A DNA stretch of 7,109 nt from an uncultured Christensenella sp. (GCA_949293915.1 CASFFJ010000169.1:1-7109), one strand, 5' to 3'. Numbered from the stretch's first letter, positions 1 through 6,436 are shown. Notes: generated from the sequence alone by a model not told the origin. A program made the numbers and translations.

Positions 1-738
1 AGCAATCATGTGGATTGTATAGTGCCTCTACTGCATTTTCCTTTAAGAAATGGTTTAGTTTTTGAGTGGGACATGGATGATAATTTTAAAGTGGGTGATT
101 TTGTGGATTTAACAACAGTATCAAAAGCAAACACCAATGTAGATGCTTCTTATTATGGTATGCGTGCTTTGAGATATTGTGATATTTATGGTCGAGCGGA
201 CTTATTTAAATTTAAATTGTTTTATCAACAAGAATGGAATTTTGAAGAGTCTCAATCATTACCAAAAGCGGTTATTGACCCAGATGAAATTGAGTGTTTC
301 GCCTATGTGCCTAGTTCTAAACTAATAGCGTTAGACAAGGATAATAGAGAGGAAATTAGTTTTAATTTTCAAATTGCTTTATTATATAGAGGAGATTTTG
401 TGACATTCTCTAATTTATTCGGAGAAAAAAATGGTAAACTTATTTGTTGCCTTTTAAATAGAGAAGTTGGAAAGTTTAGTGAAATAGCTGGTATTGATAA
501 TGAAACATTAGTGGCTGATAATGTGTCATATACCATAAGTGAAAATAACATTAAAAATATTTTTGAAATAAATTTTATTCAGCCAAATAATATTGACATG
601 AATAAAGTTAAATCTATAGTTTTTTATGATGCAGATGGGGATGATAAAATTGCATACATAGCAAAAAATGTTGCAAATATATCAAACGAAGAAAAACTAC
701 AAAGTTTGGGTATCTACCCAGTATATAATGATAATTAA
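1..738 (+). CDS. Probable phage tail/baseplate-region protein, 5' truncated, unrecognised family
   Basis: The frame is open from the first base of the window (it reads S-N-H-V-D-C), so the gene begins upstream. The GTG at position 10 is only an internal codon, with no ribosome binding site in the few bases before it. 245 residues are visible, ending with TAA. The protein is mostly soluble-looking and rich in aromatic and acidic residues, for example the stretch F-E-W-D-M-D-D-N-F near residues 22-30. There is no obvious signal peptide, membrane helix or catalytic motif. I do not recognise the family. Its place directly upstream of a BppU-like tail fibre gene, 23 bases from that gene's ATG and on the same strand, suggests a tail tip or baseplate component. 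That role is inferred from context only; the coding call itself is firm. Confidence 0.8.
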   Translation, partial: SNHVDCIVPLLHFPLRNGLVFEWDMDDNFKVGDFVDLTTVSKANTNVDASYYGMRALRYCDIYGRADLFKFKLFYQQEWNFEESQSLPKAVIDPDEIECFAYVPSSKLIALDKDNREEISFNFQIALLYRGDFVTFSNLFGEKNGKLICCLLNREVGKFSEIAGIDNETLVADNVSYTISENNIKNIFEINFIQPNNIDMNKVKSIVFYDADGDDKIAYIAKNVANISNEEKLQSLGIYPVYNDN

Positions 739-744
739 AAATTC

Positions 745-751
745 AAGGAGG
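745..751 (+). promoter_or_regulatory. Ribosome binding site of the tail fibre gene
   Basis: AAGGAGG is a full Shine-Dalgarno match. It lies 10 bases before the ATG at 762 and only 4 before an in-frame TTG at 756. The ATG is therefore the more likely start, though the spacing is slightly long and TTG cannot be excluded; the difference is two residues. Confidence 0.75.
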
Positions 752-761
752 TTCATTGAAA

Positions 762-3700
762 ATGAACAAAATAAAAATAACATTAAAAGAAAGCGGCACA
801 GTTGCTGATTTAAGCATGAATTTTAAAATTTATCAAGGCAGTGCAAAAAATGTATTGCTTGATATTTTGGTGCCAAAAAGCATAGTGTCTGGCAAGCTTC
901 TCACACAATATGTAAATGCCAATGGTGATATTCAAATGCAAAATGGAATCTATACAGGCGTAAAACTTGGCATGGTGTATATTGAGCGTGATGGCAAGTT
1001 GGGCAAAACACAAAACTATTACATTCGCTATTTAAAAGATATTTCAAATAGTGATGGCGAGTTTTTGCTGTATGAACGTTTGTTGCCAACGGAGTTTTGT
1101 TTAAATGCTGGGACGGGAATAAATGCACCAAAACTTGTAATTAATGTTGAAAATATTCTAAACAATGTAACAGTTGGCAGTGATGGTGAAGTAATAACAA
1201 ATGAGCCAACTGTTGTGTCGCTAATTACCAGCCAGACTTGCCAACTTGATATCTATCCTAGCACAAATCTTGATATAGACCCACCAGCTGAAGCTAGTGA
1301 ATTTGATTTATTAAATGCGGAAGTAGATGCTCTTGTGCAAGATGTAAATCGTAAATCAAATATTGCAGATACTATGCTAAAATACAATGTTTTAGAAAAT
1401 TTGCCAAACACGGTTTTATATAATAAAGACGGCTACAAAAGTGTGGGCGTGCTTTTTTATAATGAGACTTACACCGTGCCGATTACTAAGAATACAAACG
1501 CTAGTAAGCAAGGTAGTGTTATAGTAACAGATGTTCGTCCACACGATACCGAGCAGTACTGGGTAATACAAGATGAAGTGTTTACTTTTGATACGGGTGC
1601 GGTAAAAAGAACAATAACAATAAATGCCGTTCAGCAGGAAATAGGGCAGTATACGGTGGTTAATGTGGGGGACTGGCAACTTGTTAACAGCGATTGGCTA
1701 AATGAAATGGATGCACGAATTGTTGAGAACTCTGCGGATATAGACAGCCTCATGGGGCGTTCGAGCCGTTATGTGGTGCATCTAGGGGATAATACGAGCC
1801 CAAGCCAAGAGGACTTGCAAGAGGCGTTTGAGGAAGCGAGTGGACTAACTACACCATTGGATGGCACCACGCTGCTAGATTTAGATAATAACAAGGAATA
1901 TACTTACTTTGAGAGTAATGGTTTATGGAATGACCGTGGTTCATCTACTGTAACGCTTTTCACAAGCGCATCCCCAGGAATAATTGCTAGTAGTGCTGAT
2001 GATGGCTATGTTGCATCCGTTAATGGTAAAGGTAAAGTAAACGGTTGGGAGCAAGTTAAACAAGATATTGAAAACAACGAAACTAATACAAATAGCCGTA
2101 TATTAAAAACAGACTTAACAAAAGTCGCAGTAGATAAAACTGTAACACAAGAAGATGGAGAAAATTCCGCAACCATAACAACCACTTATAAAAACGCAAC
2201 AAACAACACAACTATCACAGAAGGAATAGTACTTGAAGGTACGGACAATAACATTGAAGTTTCAGTTAATGGAAATAAAGTAACATTAAAGGCAAATGAA
2301 CAAGGCGTAAGCACAATAAACAGTATATCAATGAATGATGAAACGCCAATTGGTCCAGATAATGAAAAAGTCGTGAATTTACCTGCATTTAAACGCACTG
2401 ATACTAAAAATGGAGTTACTGCTCAAAGTGGTGTTGTAAGTACCGAGCAAGCAGATTTAATTGCATTCAAATCAGATGCTCAAAGCATTGCGGATAATGC
2501 AGTGGCAGTCGAGAAAAATCGAGCAATGTCTGTTGAAGCGGTGCTTAATAGCGACATTGAAACTAATGCGGAAAATATCGAGACTAATAGTGCCGAAATT
2601 GCACAAGTAAAGCAGGACTATGTGCCAAAGTCTAATTTTACAGATACACTGGTTACATCTGATGACTTTGAAGTAAGCACAACGGGCGCATTGCAGCATA
2701 CCGAGACTAAAGTAGATGCAAAAACGGGTGAGGTATCCACAGAGCAAAAAACTGCCGTTCCAGTGGTTAATGGACAGGCACGGCTATTTTTGCCACAAGA
2801 ACAAGAGACTTTGCAAGAATTGGACCAATGGCGTGCTAGTATGCAAGGCGAAGCCCTTGCATATCAAACCGATTTAAGTGATATTCCTAGTGGTGAAACA
2901 AATAGTTCTGAAGTTCAGAATTATCTTACTCAAAAATATTATACACTTATAGGAAAGCAACAAGAGCCACTAGACCAAACTACATTGACCGATGAGGCTG
3001 AAGGCGTTACATATAAATGGTATAGCAATGATGACTTATGGTATTTATCGCATGGTTCACCTAGTAGCTTGGCCACTAACAATATGTATGATGATAGTGG
3101 GGATTTGACAACATCAGGCAACACGGGTGTAGTTATAGGTAGCAATCGTAAATATCACGCATTAATTGAAACAAATGGTGAATTGGCGGTTAATGGATTA
3201 GATGATCTTGATGAACGAGTAACCAACAATACTACAGCCATCAATAATGAGATTACAAACAGACAAAATGCAGTTCAGCAAGAAAGCACAAGAGCACAAT
3301 CTGCCGAGCAAGCAAATGCGTCTGCTATTAGTAATGAGACAACTCGTGCTCAAAGTGCCGAAAGCACACTGGATGGCAAGATAACTGCTGAAACCTCTCG
3401 TGCACAATTGGCAGAACAAGAACTCGCAGACGACATAGAGGCTGAAACAATTCGTGCTCAGGCTGCAGAACAGACCAATGCAAACGCAATTGCCACAAAA
3501 GTGGATAAGACAACCACAGTTGCAGGGAAACCATTGAGTAGTAATGTAACACTAGATTCTTTAACAATCCAACAAAATGGTATTACAAAAGACACATATA
3601 ATGGGAGCGATGCAAAGACAATAAATATTACTACACCTACAAAAACAAGTGACTTGACAAATGATGGTGATGGTACACAAGTGAACGGAAATAATGACCC

Positions 3701-4541
3701 ATATGCAAAAGTTAGCCAAATCCCTACAAATAATAATCAATTAACAAATGGTGCAGGTTATGCTACTCTTTCCCAAGTTCCAACAAAAACCAGCGAATTA
3801 ACAAACGACAGTGGGTTCGTTGATGTGGTGGATGATACATTATCAATAACAAGCACAAATGTGGTGCAAAATAAAGTTGTTACAAAAGCAATAAATGATA
3901 TTATAGATAAAATAAATCAAATTATAGAAATAACTGGAAATTCTGGCACAATTTCAACAGCACAATTAGAGGTGTTATCATCAAATAATACAAATTATAT
4001 AATGTATAGAAGTAATGTATCTAATGCTTATCAGGCATTATATAGAGTTGGCGAAAATGATGATTATCTTGTATATGCTTCATCTCCAACTTTTCCAGAA
4101 AATGCAACTACTTGTGTAACAATGCGAATAAGTAAAAGTGATGGGTCTATTTATGTGTATGAAACTGCATTTGTTATTAATGGTGCCACACAGACTATAA
4201 CAGGGCAAAAAAATTTTATTAATCCTCTTAAAAATAGCAATGTCATTATGGGAATTGTTTCACAAGGCGATAGGTATATACGCTTTGATAATGGTGTGCA
4301 AATTTGCTGGGGTGTTGCAAGTTATTCTGGAACAGGTTCAACAACTGTAACTTTTCCTGTGTCTTTTTCTACAACTAATAATTTATCTGTTCTTCTTACG
4401 CAAGAAAGAGATAGTGGAATTGTGGCTACTTATATGAACGGTCAAATTGTTATGAATAAAAAAACCACTACATTTGACATCAATCGAGGATATGGCGAAC
4501 AAACCGAATGTTGTTGGTTTGCAATAGGACGATGGAGTTAA
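762..4541 (+). CDS. Modular phage tail fibre / baseplate upper protein (BppU-like N-terminus, gp53-like C-terminal tip)
   Basis: This 1259-residue protein (from ATG 762) is the probable receptor-binding fibre of a long-tailed phage. Residues 1-170 resemble the N-terminal domain of siphophage baseplate upper proteins (BppU_N), which anchors the protein to the baseplate. A linker with D-P-P-A-E follows at about 173-177. Residues 342-432 and 706-817 are two divergent copies of one module. Residues 430-705 are Thr/Asn/Gln-rich beta and coiled-coil segments. Residues 841-912 are four 18-residue repeats with T-x-R-A-Q-x-A-E, typical of trimeric coiled coils. Residues 959-1020 hold P-T-K-T-S-x-L-T-N repeats, and 1028-1043 read SITSTNVVQNKVVTKA, a common fibre motif. 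N-G-A-x-Q-T-I-T-G-Q-K-N-F lies at 1140-1152. Residues 1168-1259 (Y-I-R-F-D-N-G-V-Q-I-C-W-G, ending W-F-A-I-G-R-W-S) look like the gp53-like tail fibre C-terminal domain, the likely receptor-binding tip. Family names are from recognition by eye, not a search. Confidence 0.88.
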   Translation: MNKIKITLKESGTVADLSMNFKIYQGSAKNVLLDILVPKSIVSGKLLTQYVNANGDIQMQNGIYTGVKLGMVYIERDGKLGKTQNYYIRYLKDISNSDGEFLLYERLLPTEFCLNAGTGINAPKLVINVENILNNVTVGSDGEVITNEPTVVSLITSQTCQLDIYPSTNLDIDPPAEASEFDLLNAEVDALVQDVNRKSNIADTMLKYNVLENLPNTVLYNKDGYKSVGVLFYNETYTVPITKNTNASKQGSVIVTDVRPHDTEQYWVIQDEVFTFDTGAVKRTITINAVQQEIGQYTVVNVGDWQLVNSDWLNEMDARIVENSADIDSLMGRSSRYVVHLGDNTSPSQEDLQEAFEEASGLTTPLDGTTLLDLDNNKEYTYFESNGLWNDRGSSTVTLFTSASPGIIASSADDGYVASVNGKGKVNGWEQVKQDIENNETNTNSRILKTDLTKVAVDKTVTQEDGENSATITTTYKNATNNTTITEGIVLEGTDNNIEVSVNGNKVTLKANEQGVSTINSISMNDETPIGPDNEKVVNLPAFKRTDTKNGVTAQSGVVSTEQADLIAFKSDAQSIADNAVAVEKNRAMSVEAVLNSDIETNAENIETNSAEIAQVKQDYVPKSNFTDTLVTSDDFEVSTTGALQHTETKVDAKTGEVSTEQKTAVPVVNGQARLFLPQEQETLQELDQWRASMQGEALAYQTDLSDIPSGETNSSEVQNYLTQKYYTLIGKQQEPLDQTTLTDEAEGVTYKWYSNDDLWYLSHGSPSSLATNNMYDDSGDLTTSGNTGVVIGSNRKYHALIETNGELAVNGLDDLDERVTNNTTAINNEITNRQNAVQQESTRAQSAEQANASAISNETTRAQSAESTLDGKITAETSRAQLAEQELADDIEAETIRAQAAEQTNANAIATKVDKTTTVAGKPLSSNVTLDSLTIQQNGITKDTYNGSDAKTINITTPTKTSDLTNDGDGTQVNGNNDPYAKVSQIPTNNNQLTNGAGYATLSQVPTKTSELTNDSGFVDVVDDTLSITSTNVVQNKVVTKAINDIIDKINQIIEITGNSGTISTAQLEVLSSNNTNYIMYRSNVSNAYQALYRVGENDDYLVYASSPTFPENATTCVTMRISKSDGSIYVYETAFVINGATQTITGQKNFINPLKNSNVIMGIVSQGDRYIRFDNGVQICWGVASYSGTGSTTVTFPVSFSTTNNLSVLLTQERDSGIVATYMNGQIVMNKKTTTFDINRGYGEQTECCWFAIGRWS
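1785..2057 (+). repeat. Tail fibre internal module, copy A (residues 342-432)
   Basis: At protein level this copy contains T-T-P-L-D-G-T-T-L-L-D, then an aromatic stretch (Y-T-Y-F-E-S-N-G-L-W), then G-I-I-A-S-S and N-G-K-G-K-V-N-G. It aligns with copy B at 2877-3212 over the P-L-D-x-T-T-L-x-D core, the N-x-L-W motif and the N-G-x-x-x-V-N-G end. The two copies are strongly diverged at DNA level, so the duplication is old or the modules were acquired separately. The same order in both (core, L-W, V-N-G, coiled coil) argues against chance. Confidence 0.6.
2877..3212 (+). repeat. Tail fibre internal module, copy B (residues 706-817)
   Basis: This copy contains P-L-D-Q-T-T-L-T-D, then Y-K-W-Y-S-N-D-D-L-W, then G-V-V-I-G-S and N-G-E-L-A-V-N-G, matching copy A in order. 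It carries extra residues between the L-W motif and the G-V-V motif. Like copy A it is followed by an Asn-rich helical segment (E-N-N-E-T after A, T-N-N-T-T after B), which suggests each module caps a coiled-coil rod. Confidence 0.6.
3282..3497 (+). repeat. Four tandem 54-bp units encoding 18-residue coiled-coil repeats
   Basis: The units are exactly 54 bases each: 3282-3335, 3336-3389, 3390-3443 and 3444-3497. Each encodes E-(S/T)-x-R-A-Q-x-A-E followed by nine more variable residues containing an Ile at position 16. They correspond to fibre residues 841-912. Eighteen residues equal about five alpha-helical turns, fitting a rod-like oligomeric coiled coil. A related 11-residue partial unit (E-I-T-N-R-Q-N-A-V-Q-Q) precedes them. 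Such repeats are common in phage fibres and can change copy number by slippage or recombination. Confidence 0.85.
3636..3821 (+). repeat. PTKTS-LTN type fibre repeats (about three units)
   Basis: Units begin at Pro959, Pro988 and Pro1007, so the spacing is 29 and then 19 residues. They share P-T-x-x-x-x-L-T-N followed by G-(D/Y/F), and the first two end in S-Q-(I/V). The first and third share P-T-K-T-S-(D/E)-L-T-N-D. Repeats of this kind are widespread in tail fibres of phages of Gram-positive bacteria, where they form short beta or linker segments between the rod and the tip. Confidence 0.7.
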
Positions 4542-4543
4542 TA

Positions 4544-4550
4544 GAGGGGG
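4544..4550 (+). promoter_or_regulatory. Ribosome binding site deciding the start at 4559
   Basis: GAGGGGG lies 8 bases before the ATG at 4559 and just after the tail fibre gene's stop. An in-frame ATG at 4508 lies inside the fibre gene and has no comparable site, so the start at 4559 is preferred. Confidence 0.75.
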
Positions 4551-4558
4551 ATAAAAAT

Positions 4559-4888
4559 ATGAAATTAAATCAGATATTTTACGAAATAGATTACTCACAA
4601 GCATATGAGTATGCAATAGCGAAGGGCTATACAATTAAAGAGATAGAGGCAGATGAGCATGGCAGAAGATTTAAAATTGTAGAAATTCCAAAGCCAACAG
4701 AGGAGGAAATTTTAAATAATATGCGTTTTAAAAGAGAATATGAGTGTTTTCCCATCATTAATCGTGGAGAGTGTTGGTATGCAAAATTAACCGACGAACA
4801 AAAATCTGAGTTAAGTCAATGGTATGATGCATGGCTTGATGTAACAGAAACAAAAGTTGTTCCAACAAAGCCAACATGGCTAAAATAG
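4559..4888 (+). CDS. Small phage protein with tail-assembly-chaperone-like C-terminus
   Basis: The gene encodes 109 residues, starting 17 bases after the fibre stop. The N-terminal half (Y-E-I-D-Y-S-Q-A-Y-E-Y-A-I-A-K-G-Y) looks alpha-helical. Residues 48-57 are acidic to hydrophobic (T-E-E-E-I-L). Residues 77-108 follow the pattern L-T-D-E-Q-K-x-E-L-x-x-W-Y-x-A-W-L-D-V-T-E-T and end with P-T-K-P-T-W-L. That layout resembles the C-terminal motif of phage tail fibre assembly / tail assembly chaperone proteins, which are often encoded just after the fibre they help fold. A chaperone role is inferred from the motif and the neighbour. No membrane segment is visible. It ends in tandem stops, TAG then TAA (4886-4891). 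Confidence 0.75.
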   Translation: MKLNQIFYEIDYSQAYEYAIAKGYTIKEIEADEHGRRFKIVEIPKPTEEEILNNMRFKREYECFPIINRGECWYAKLTDEQKSELSQWYDAWLDVTETKVVPTKPTWLK

Positions 4889-4906
4889 TAAAAAGGCAGG
4901 TTTAAA

Positions 4907-5473
4907 ATGAATTTAACAGAAGACAAGCAACGAGAAGCTATAAATCAAGAAACTTATGCAAAAAGCAAAGCAGAAGCAGAAGCAAAAGAGACAGCTCTTA
5001 TTGCACAAGATCCAACCAAATCTTTGCAGACAAAATTAAATCTAAAAGTTGCATAGCATATTGACAAATCATCAATTGTTGCTGAAAGAATTGAACAAAC
5101 AGCAGACAAGCTTGTAGAAAAAGGGCTAAAAGTTCAAGAAAATAAAGTAGATGCAGGTATACTATTAAGTGAAGATGAAAAGATAGAAGCCGACTACAAA
5201 AAGCATTCCGCTGAGTACTTATATCATGGAATTAGTCACAAAATAGATAAGCCGTGGAAGCGAAAAATAATGTTAGTCATAAACGATATATGGTTTGTTA
5301 TATTTGCCATAATATCGTTTTTTTCTATTGTTCCAGTAAGTATGTTTTTATCTAGAATAAAAGTGCTTAGTGGATTTGTCAAGTGGCTCGCTATTGTGGT
5401 TGGCGTGTTATTGTTGTTGGCTTGCTTATTTGGAATTGCCTATGGCTGTTTGAAATGGGGAGGGGTAATTTAA
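4907..5473 (+). pseudogene. Two-helix membrane protein reading frame interrupted by an in-frame TAG
   Basis: From ATG 4907 the frame runs 49 codons to TAG at 5054-5056, then stays open for another 138 codons to TAA at 5471-5473. The 71 codons between the TAG and the next ATG (5270) look coding (E-R-I-E-Q-T-A-D-K-L-V-E-K-G) and match the Lys/Glu/Ala-rich style before the stop. One ancestral gene of about 188 residues is therefore likely; TAG would replace CAG (Gln) by one transition. The N-terminal 120 residues are hydrophilic and probably helical. Residues about 122-147 and 158-182 are hydrophobic membrane helices joined by a short basic loop. The site before 4907 (GGCAGG) is weak. If the TAG terminates, the products are a 49-residue peptide and perhaps a 67-residue membrane protein from 5270, which lacks a clear ribosome binding site. 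Family not recognised; a lysis or membrane role is only a guess. Confidence 0.65.
5457..5465 (+). promoter_or_regulatory. Strong ribosome binding site of the 27-codon ORF
   Basis: GGGGAGGGG sits within the last codons of the preceding frame (tgg gga ggg gta att taa), 8 bases before the ATG at 5474. It is among the strongest-looking sites in the window, which argues that the small ORF behind it is translated. Confidence 0.6.
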
Positions 5474-5557
5474 ATGATAGAAATAAATCAAATGCTAGAT
5501 GAAGAACTATGGTCCAGTATTGCTTGCCGTTCTCGAGAAAGAGGTCGGTTTTTATAG
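5474..5557 (+). CDS. 27-residue small ORF overlapping a hairpin, unrecognised
   Basis: The ATG directly abuts the TAA of the upstream frame, giving close translational coupling. The peptide starts M-I-E-I-N-Q-M-L-D-E-E-L-W and ends C-R-S-R-E-R-G-R-F-L before TAG. Its acidic N-terminal half contrasts with an Arg-rich end: four Arg codons (CGT, CGA, AGA, CGG) within seven codons, all inside the hairpin at 5527-5548. It matches no small phage protein I know, and it lacks the usual look of XkdX. It could be a real small protein, a leader peptide whose translation melts the hairpin, or the remnant of a longer gene. The strong ribosome binding site favours translation; function is unknown. Confidence 0.45.
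   Translation: MIEINQMLDEELWSSIACRSRERGRFL
5527..5553 (+). terminator. Terminator-like hairpin inside the operon, possible attenuator
   Basis: CCGTTCTC (5527-5534) pairs with GAGGTCGG (5541-5548) around the six-base loop GAGAAA, with one T-T mismatch and one G-T wobble. Five Ts follow at once (5549-5553). This is the form of a modest rho-independent terminator, but it lies within the 27-codon ORF and only 18 bases before the next gene's ribosome binding site. A competing perfect palindrome TTCTCGAGAA (5530-5539) overlaps it. Partial termination or attenuation is possible; coincidence is not excluded. Confidence 0.4.
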
Positions 5558-5570
5558 AAAATTAAAATAA

Positions 5571-5577
5571 AAGGAGG
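5571..5577 (+). promoter_or_regulatory. Ribosome binding site of the coiled-coil gene
   Basis: AAGGAGG is a full match, 8 bases before the ATG at 5586. It fixes that start clearly. Confidence 0.8.
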
Positions 5578-5585
5578 AAAGAAAA

Positions 5586-5846
5586 ATGGTAGAAGAATAC
5601 AAAATGTTTTTGGAAGAACTTGAAAACGAACTTGTTGAACTTCAAAATATATCTATTGATGCTACTGTTGAAAATAGAATGGCTGAAATTTACGAGCAAG
5701 TAGTTGCAGAAGAAACCAAAAAGAAAGAAAATGCTATTGCTGAGAAACAATTAGAGATTGAAGCAACAAAACGCATTATTGCTCGTTTAGAAGTTGCTAC
5801 TCTTGAAGTTGTGCAAGAAGAACAAGAAAATGTTGAAAGAGAATAA
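5586..5846 (+). CDS. 86-residue coiled-coil protein, unrecognised
   Basis: The start is well supported by the site at 5571-5577. The protein is almost entirely charged helix: Glu-rich throughout, with heptad-like Leu/Ile/Val spacing (F-L-E-E-L-E-N-E-L-V-E-L near residues 8-19 and Q-L-E-I-E-A-T-K-R-I-I-A-R-L-E-V near 55-70). It has no Cys or Trp, no membrane segment and no signal peptide, so it is probably a small soluble oligomer. Its place before a putative holin recalls small coiled-coil proteins encoded in lysis or tail-end modules (XhlA has a coiled coil but also a membrane helix, missing here). Function is unassigned. It ends with tandem stops TAA-TAG (5844-5849). Confidence 0.75.
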   Translation: MVEEYKMFLEELENELVELQNISIDATVENRMAEIYEQVVAEETKKKENAIAEKQLEIEATKRIIARLEVATLEVVQEEQENVERE

Positions 5847-5850
5847 TAGT

Positions 5851-5856
5851 GGAGGA
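5851..5856 (+). promoter_or_regulatory. Ribosome binding site choosing GTG 5864 as start
   Basis: GGAGGA lies 7 bases before GTG 5864 and 4 before TTG 5861. The longer frame starting at GTG 5849 would contain this site inside its own coding sequence, so 5864 is preferred. Confidence 0.7.
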
Positions 5857-5863
5857 AATTTTG

Positions 5864-6349
5864 GTGAGCGTTACTAGTTTGGCAACTATAATTTTATGTG
5901 TTGTAGGTTTTGCAAAACTGCCTTTTGCAAAGTTCAAAGAGAGTCATCCAAAGTGGTATAAAGCAATCTTTTTTGTGTTATCACTCGTGTTAATAGTTGG
6001 TGGTAGTATATTGGTAGAGCTTTGTATACTTGGCGGTTCATTGGCTTCATTAGATTTTGCATGCTTAATTTTAGGAACGGCAATTGCGGTCATAGGTGGT
6101 TATGCCGCATATGAAAACCTGCCACTAAAAGAATTGGTACATAAAGTGGTGGAGTCAATCAAAACTTGGTCTTATAGTGACAAAAAAGTTGCCAAAATGT
6201 TAAAAAAGGTTGGTTTGGATAAAGTTGTTAGTATAGCCAATACACTTGCGGAGCAAAATAATAAAGAAGAAGTAACAGCTGTTCAAAATGACACACAAAC
6301 AGCTGATAATTCTCAAAACACTAATAACAACCAAACAACAACAGTTTAA
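5864..6349 (+). CDS. Small membrane protein with about three helices, possible holin
   Basis: From GTG 5864 the product has 161 residues. Hydrophobic segments lie at about 3-20, 33-50 and 54-83, separated by a basic turn (K-F-K-E-S-H-P-K-W-Y-K at 23-33) and a Gly-rich link. A basic amphipathic region follows (about 89-128, with K-K-V-A-K-M-L-K-K), then an Asn/Gln/Thr-rich tail. The small size, several membrane helices, charged C-terminus and position at the end of a tail operon fit a phage holin, which would permeabilise the cytoplasmic membrane to let the endolysin out. No holin family signature was recognised, and no endolysin follows in the window, so another membrane role is possible. The gene ends TAA just before a terminator. 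Confidence 0.65.
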   Translation: MSVTSLATIILCVVGFAKLPFAKFKESHPKWYKAIFFVLSLVLIVGGSILVELCILGGSLASLDFACLILGTAIAVIGGYAAYENLPLKELVHKVVESIKTWSYSDKKVAKMLKKVGLDKVVSIANTLAEQNNKEEVTAVQNDTQTADNSQNTNNNQTTTV

Positions 6350-6353
6350 GAAT

Positions 6354-6396
6354 AAAAGAGTCGGTTAGTCTAGTGATTAATCGGCTCTTTTTTATT
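6354..6396 (+). terminator. Rho-independent terminator of the phage operon
   Basis: AAAAGAGTCGGTTA (6354-6367) pairs with TAATCGGCTCTTTT (6378-6391) with two G-T wobbles around a 10-base loop, followed by a T-rich tail. It starts five bases after the last phage stop codon and ends the + strand transcript. It also insulates the phage genes from the transposase gene. Confidence 0.88.
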
Positions 6397-6436
6397 TTGT
6401 AAATTCTTTAAAAAAATTTGCTTTTTTCTTTGCATC

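Noticed and set aside
3282..3497. CRISPR-like array suggested by regular 54-bp spacing
   Set aside because: The repeats are contiguous without spacers, diverged at DNA level and in frame with a coiled-coil segment of the fibre.
4508..4558. Earlier in-frame ATG for the chaperone-like gene
   Set aside because: It lies inside the fibre gene without a ribosome binding site, while the ATG at 4559 has GAGGGGG at good spacing.
4907..5557. Genome-wide TAG recoding to glutamine as the explanation of the internal TAG
   Set aside because: The long fibre gene contains no in-frame TAG despite many Gln codons, and reading through the TAG at 5555 would translate the next gene's ribosome binding site; local mutation or readthrough fits better.
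369..5750. Minus-strand open frames of about 60-90 codons, such as 901-1131, 2472-2747 and 3328-3567
   Set aside because: They lie antisense to well-supported + strand genes, lack ribosome binding sites and have composition expected from shadow frames of AT-rich coding sequence.
5849..5863. Earlier GTG start for the holin-like gene
   Set aside because: The only good ribosome binding site (5851-5856) lies downstream of this GTG and fits GTG 5864.
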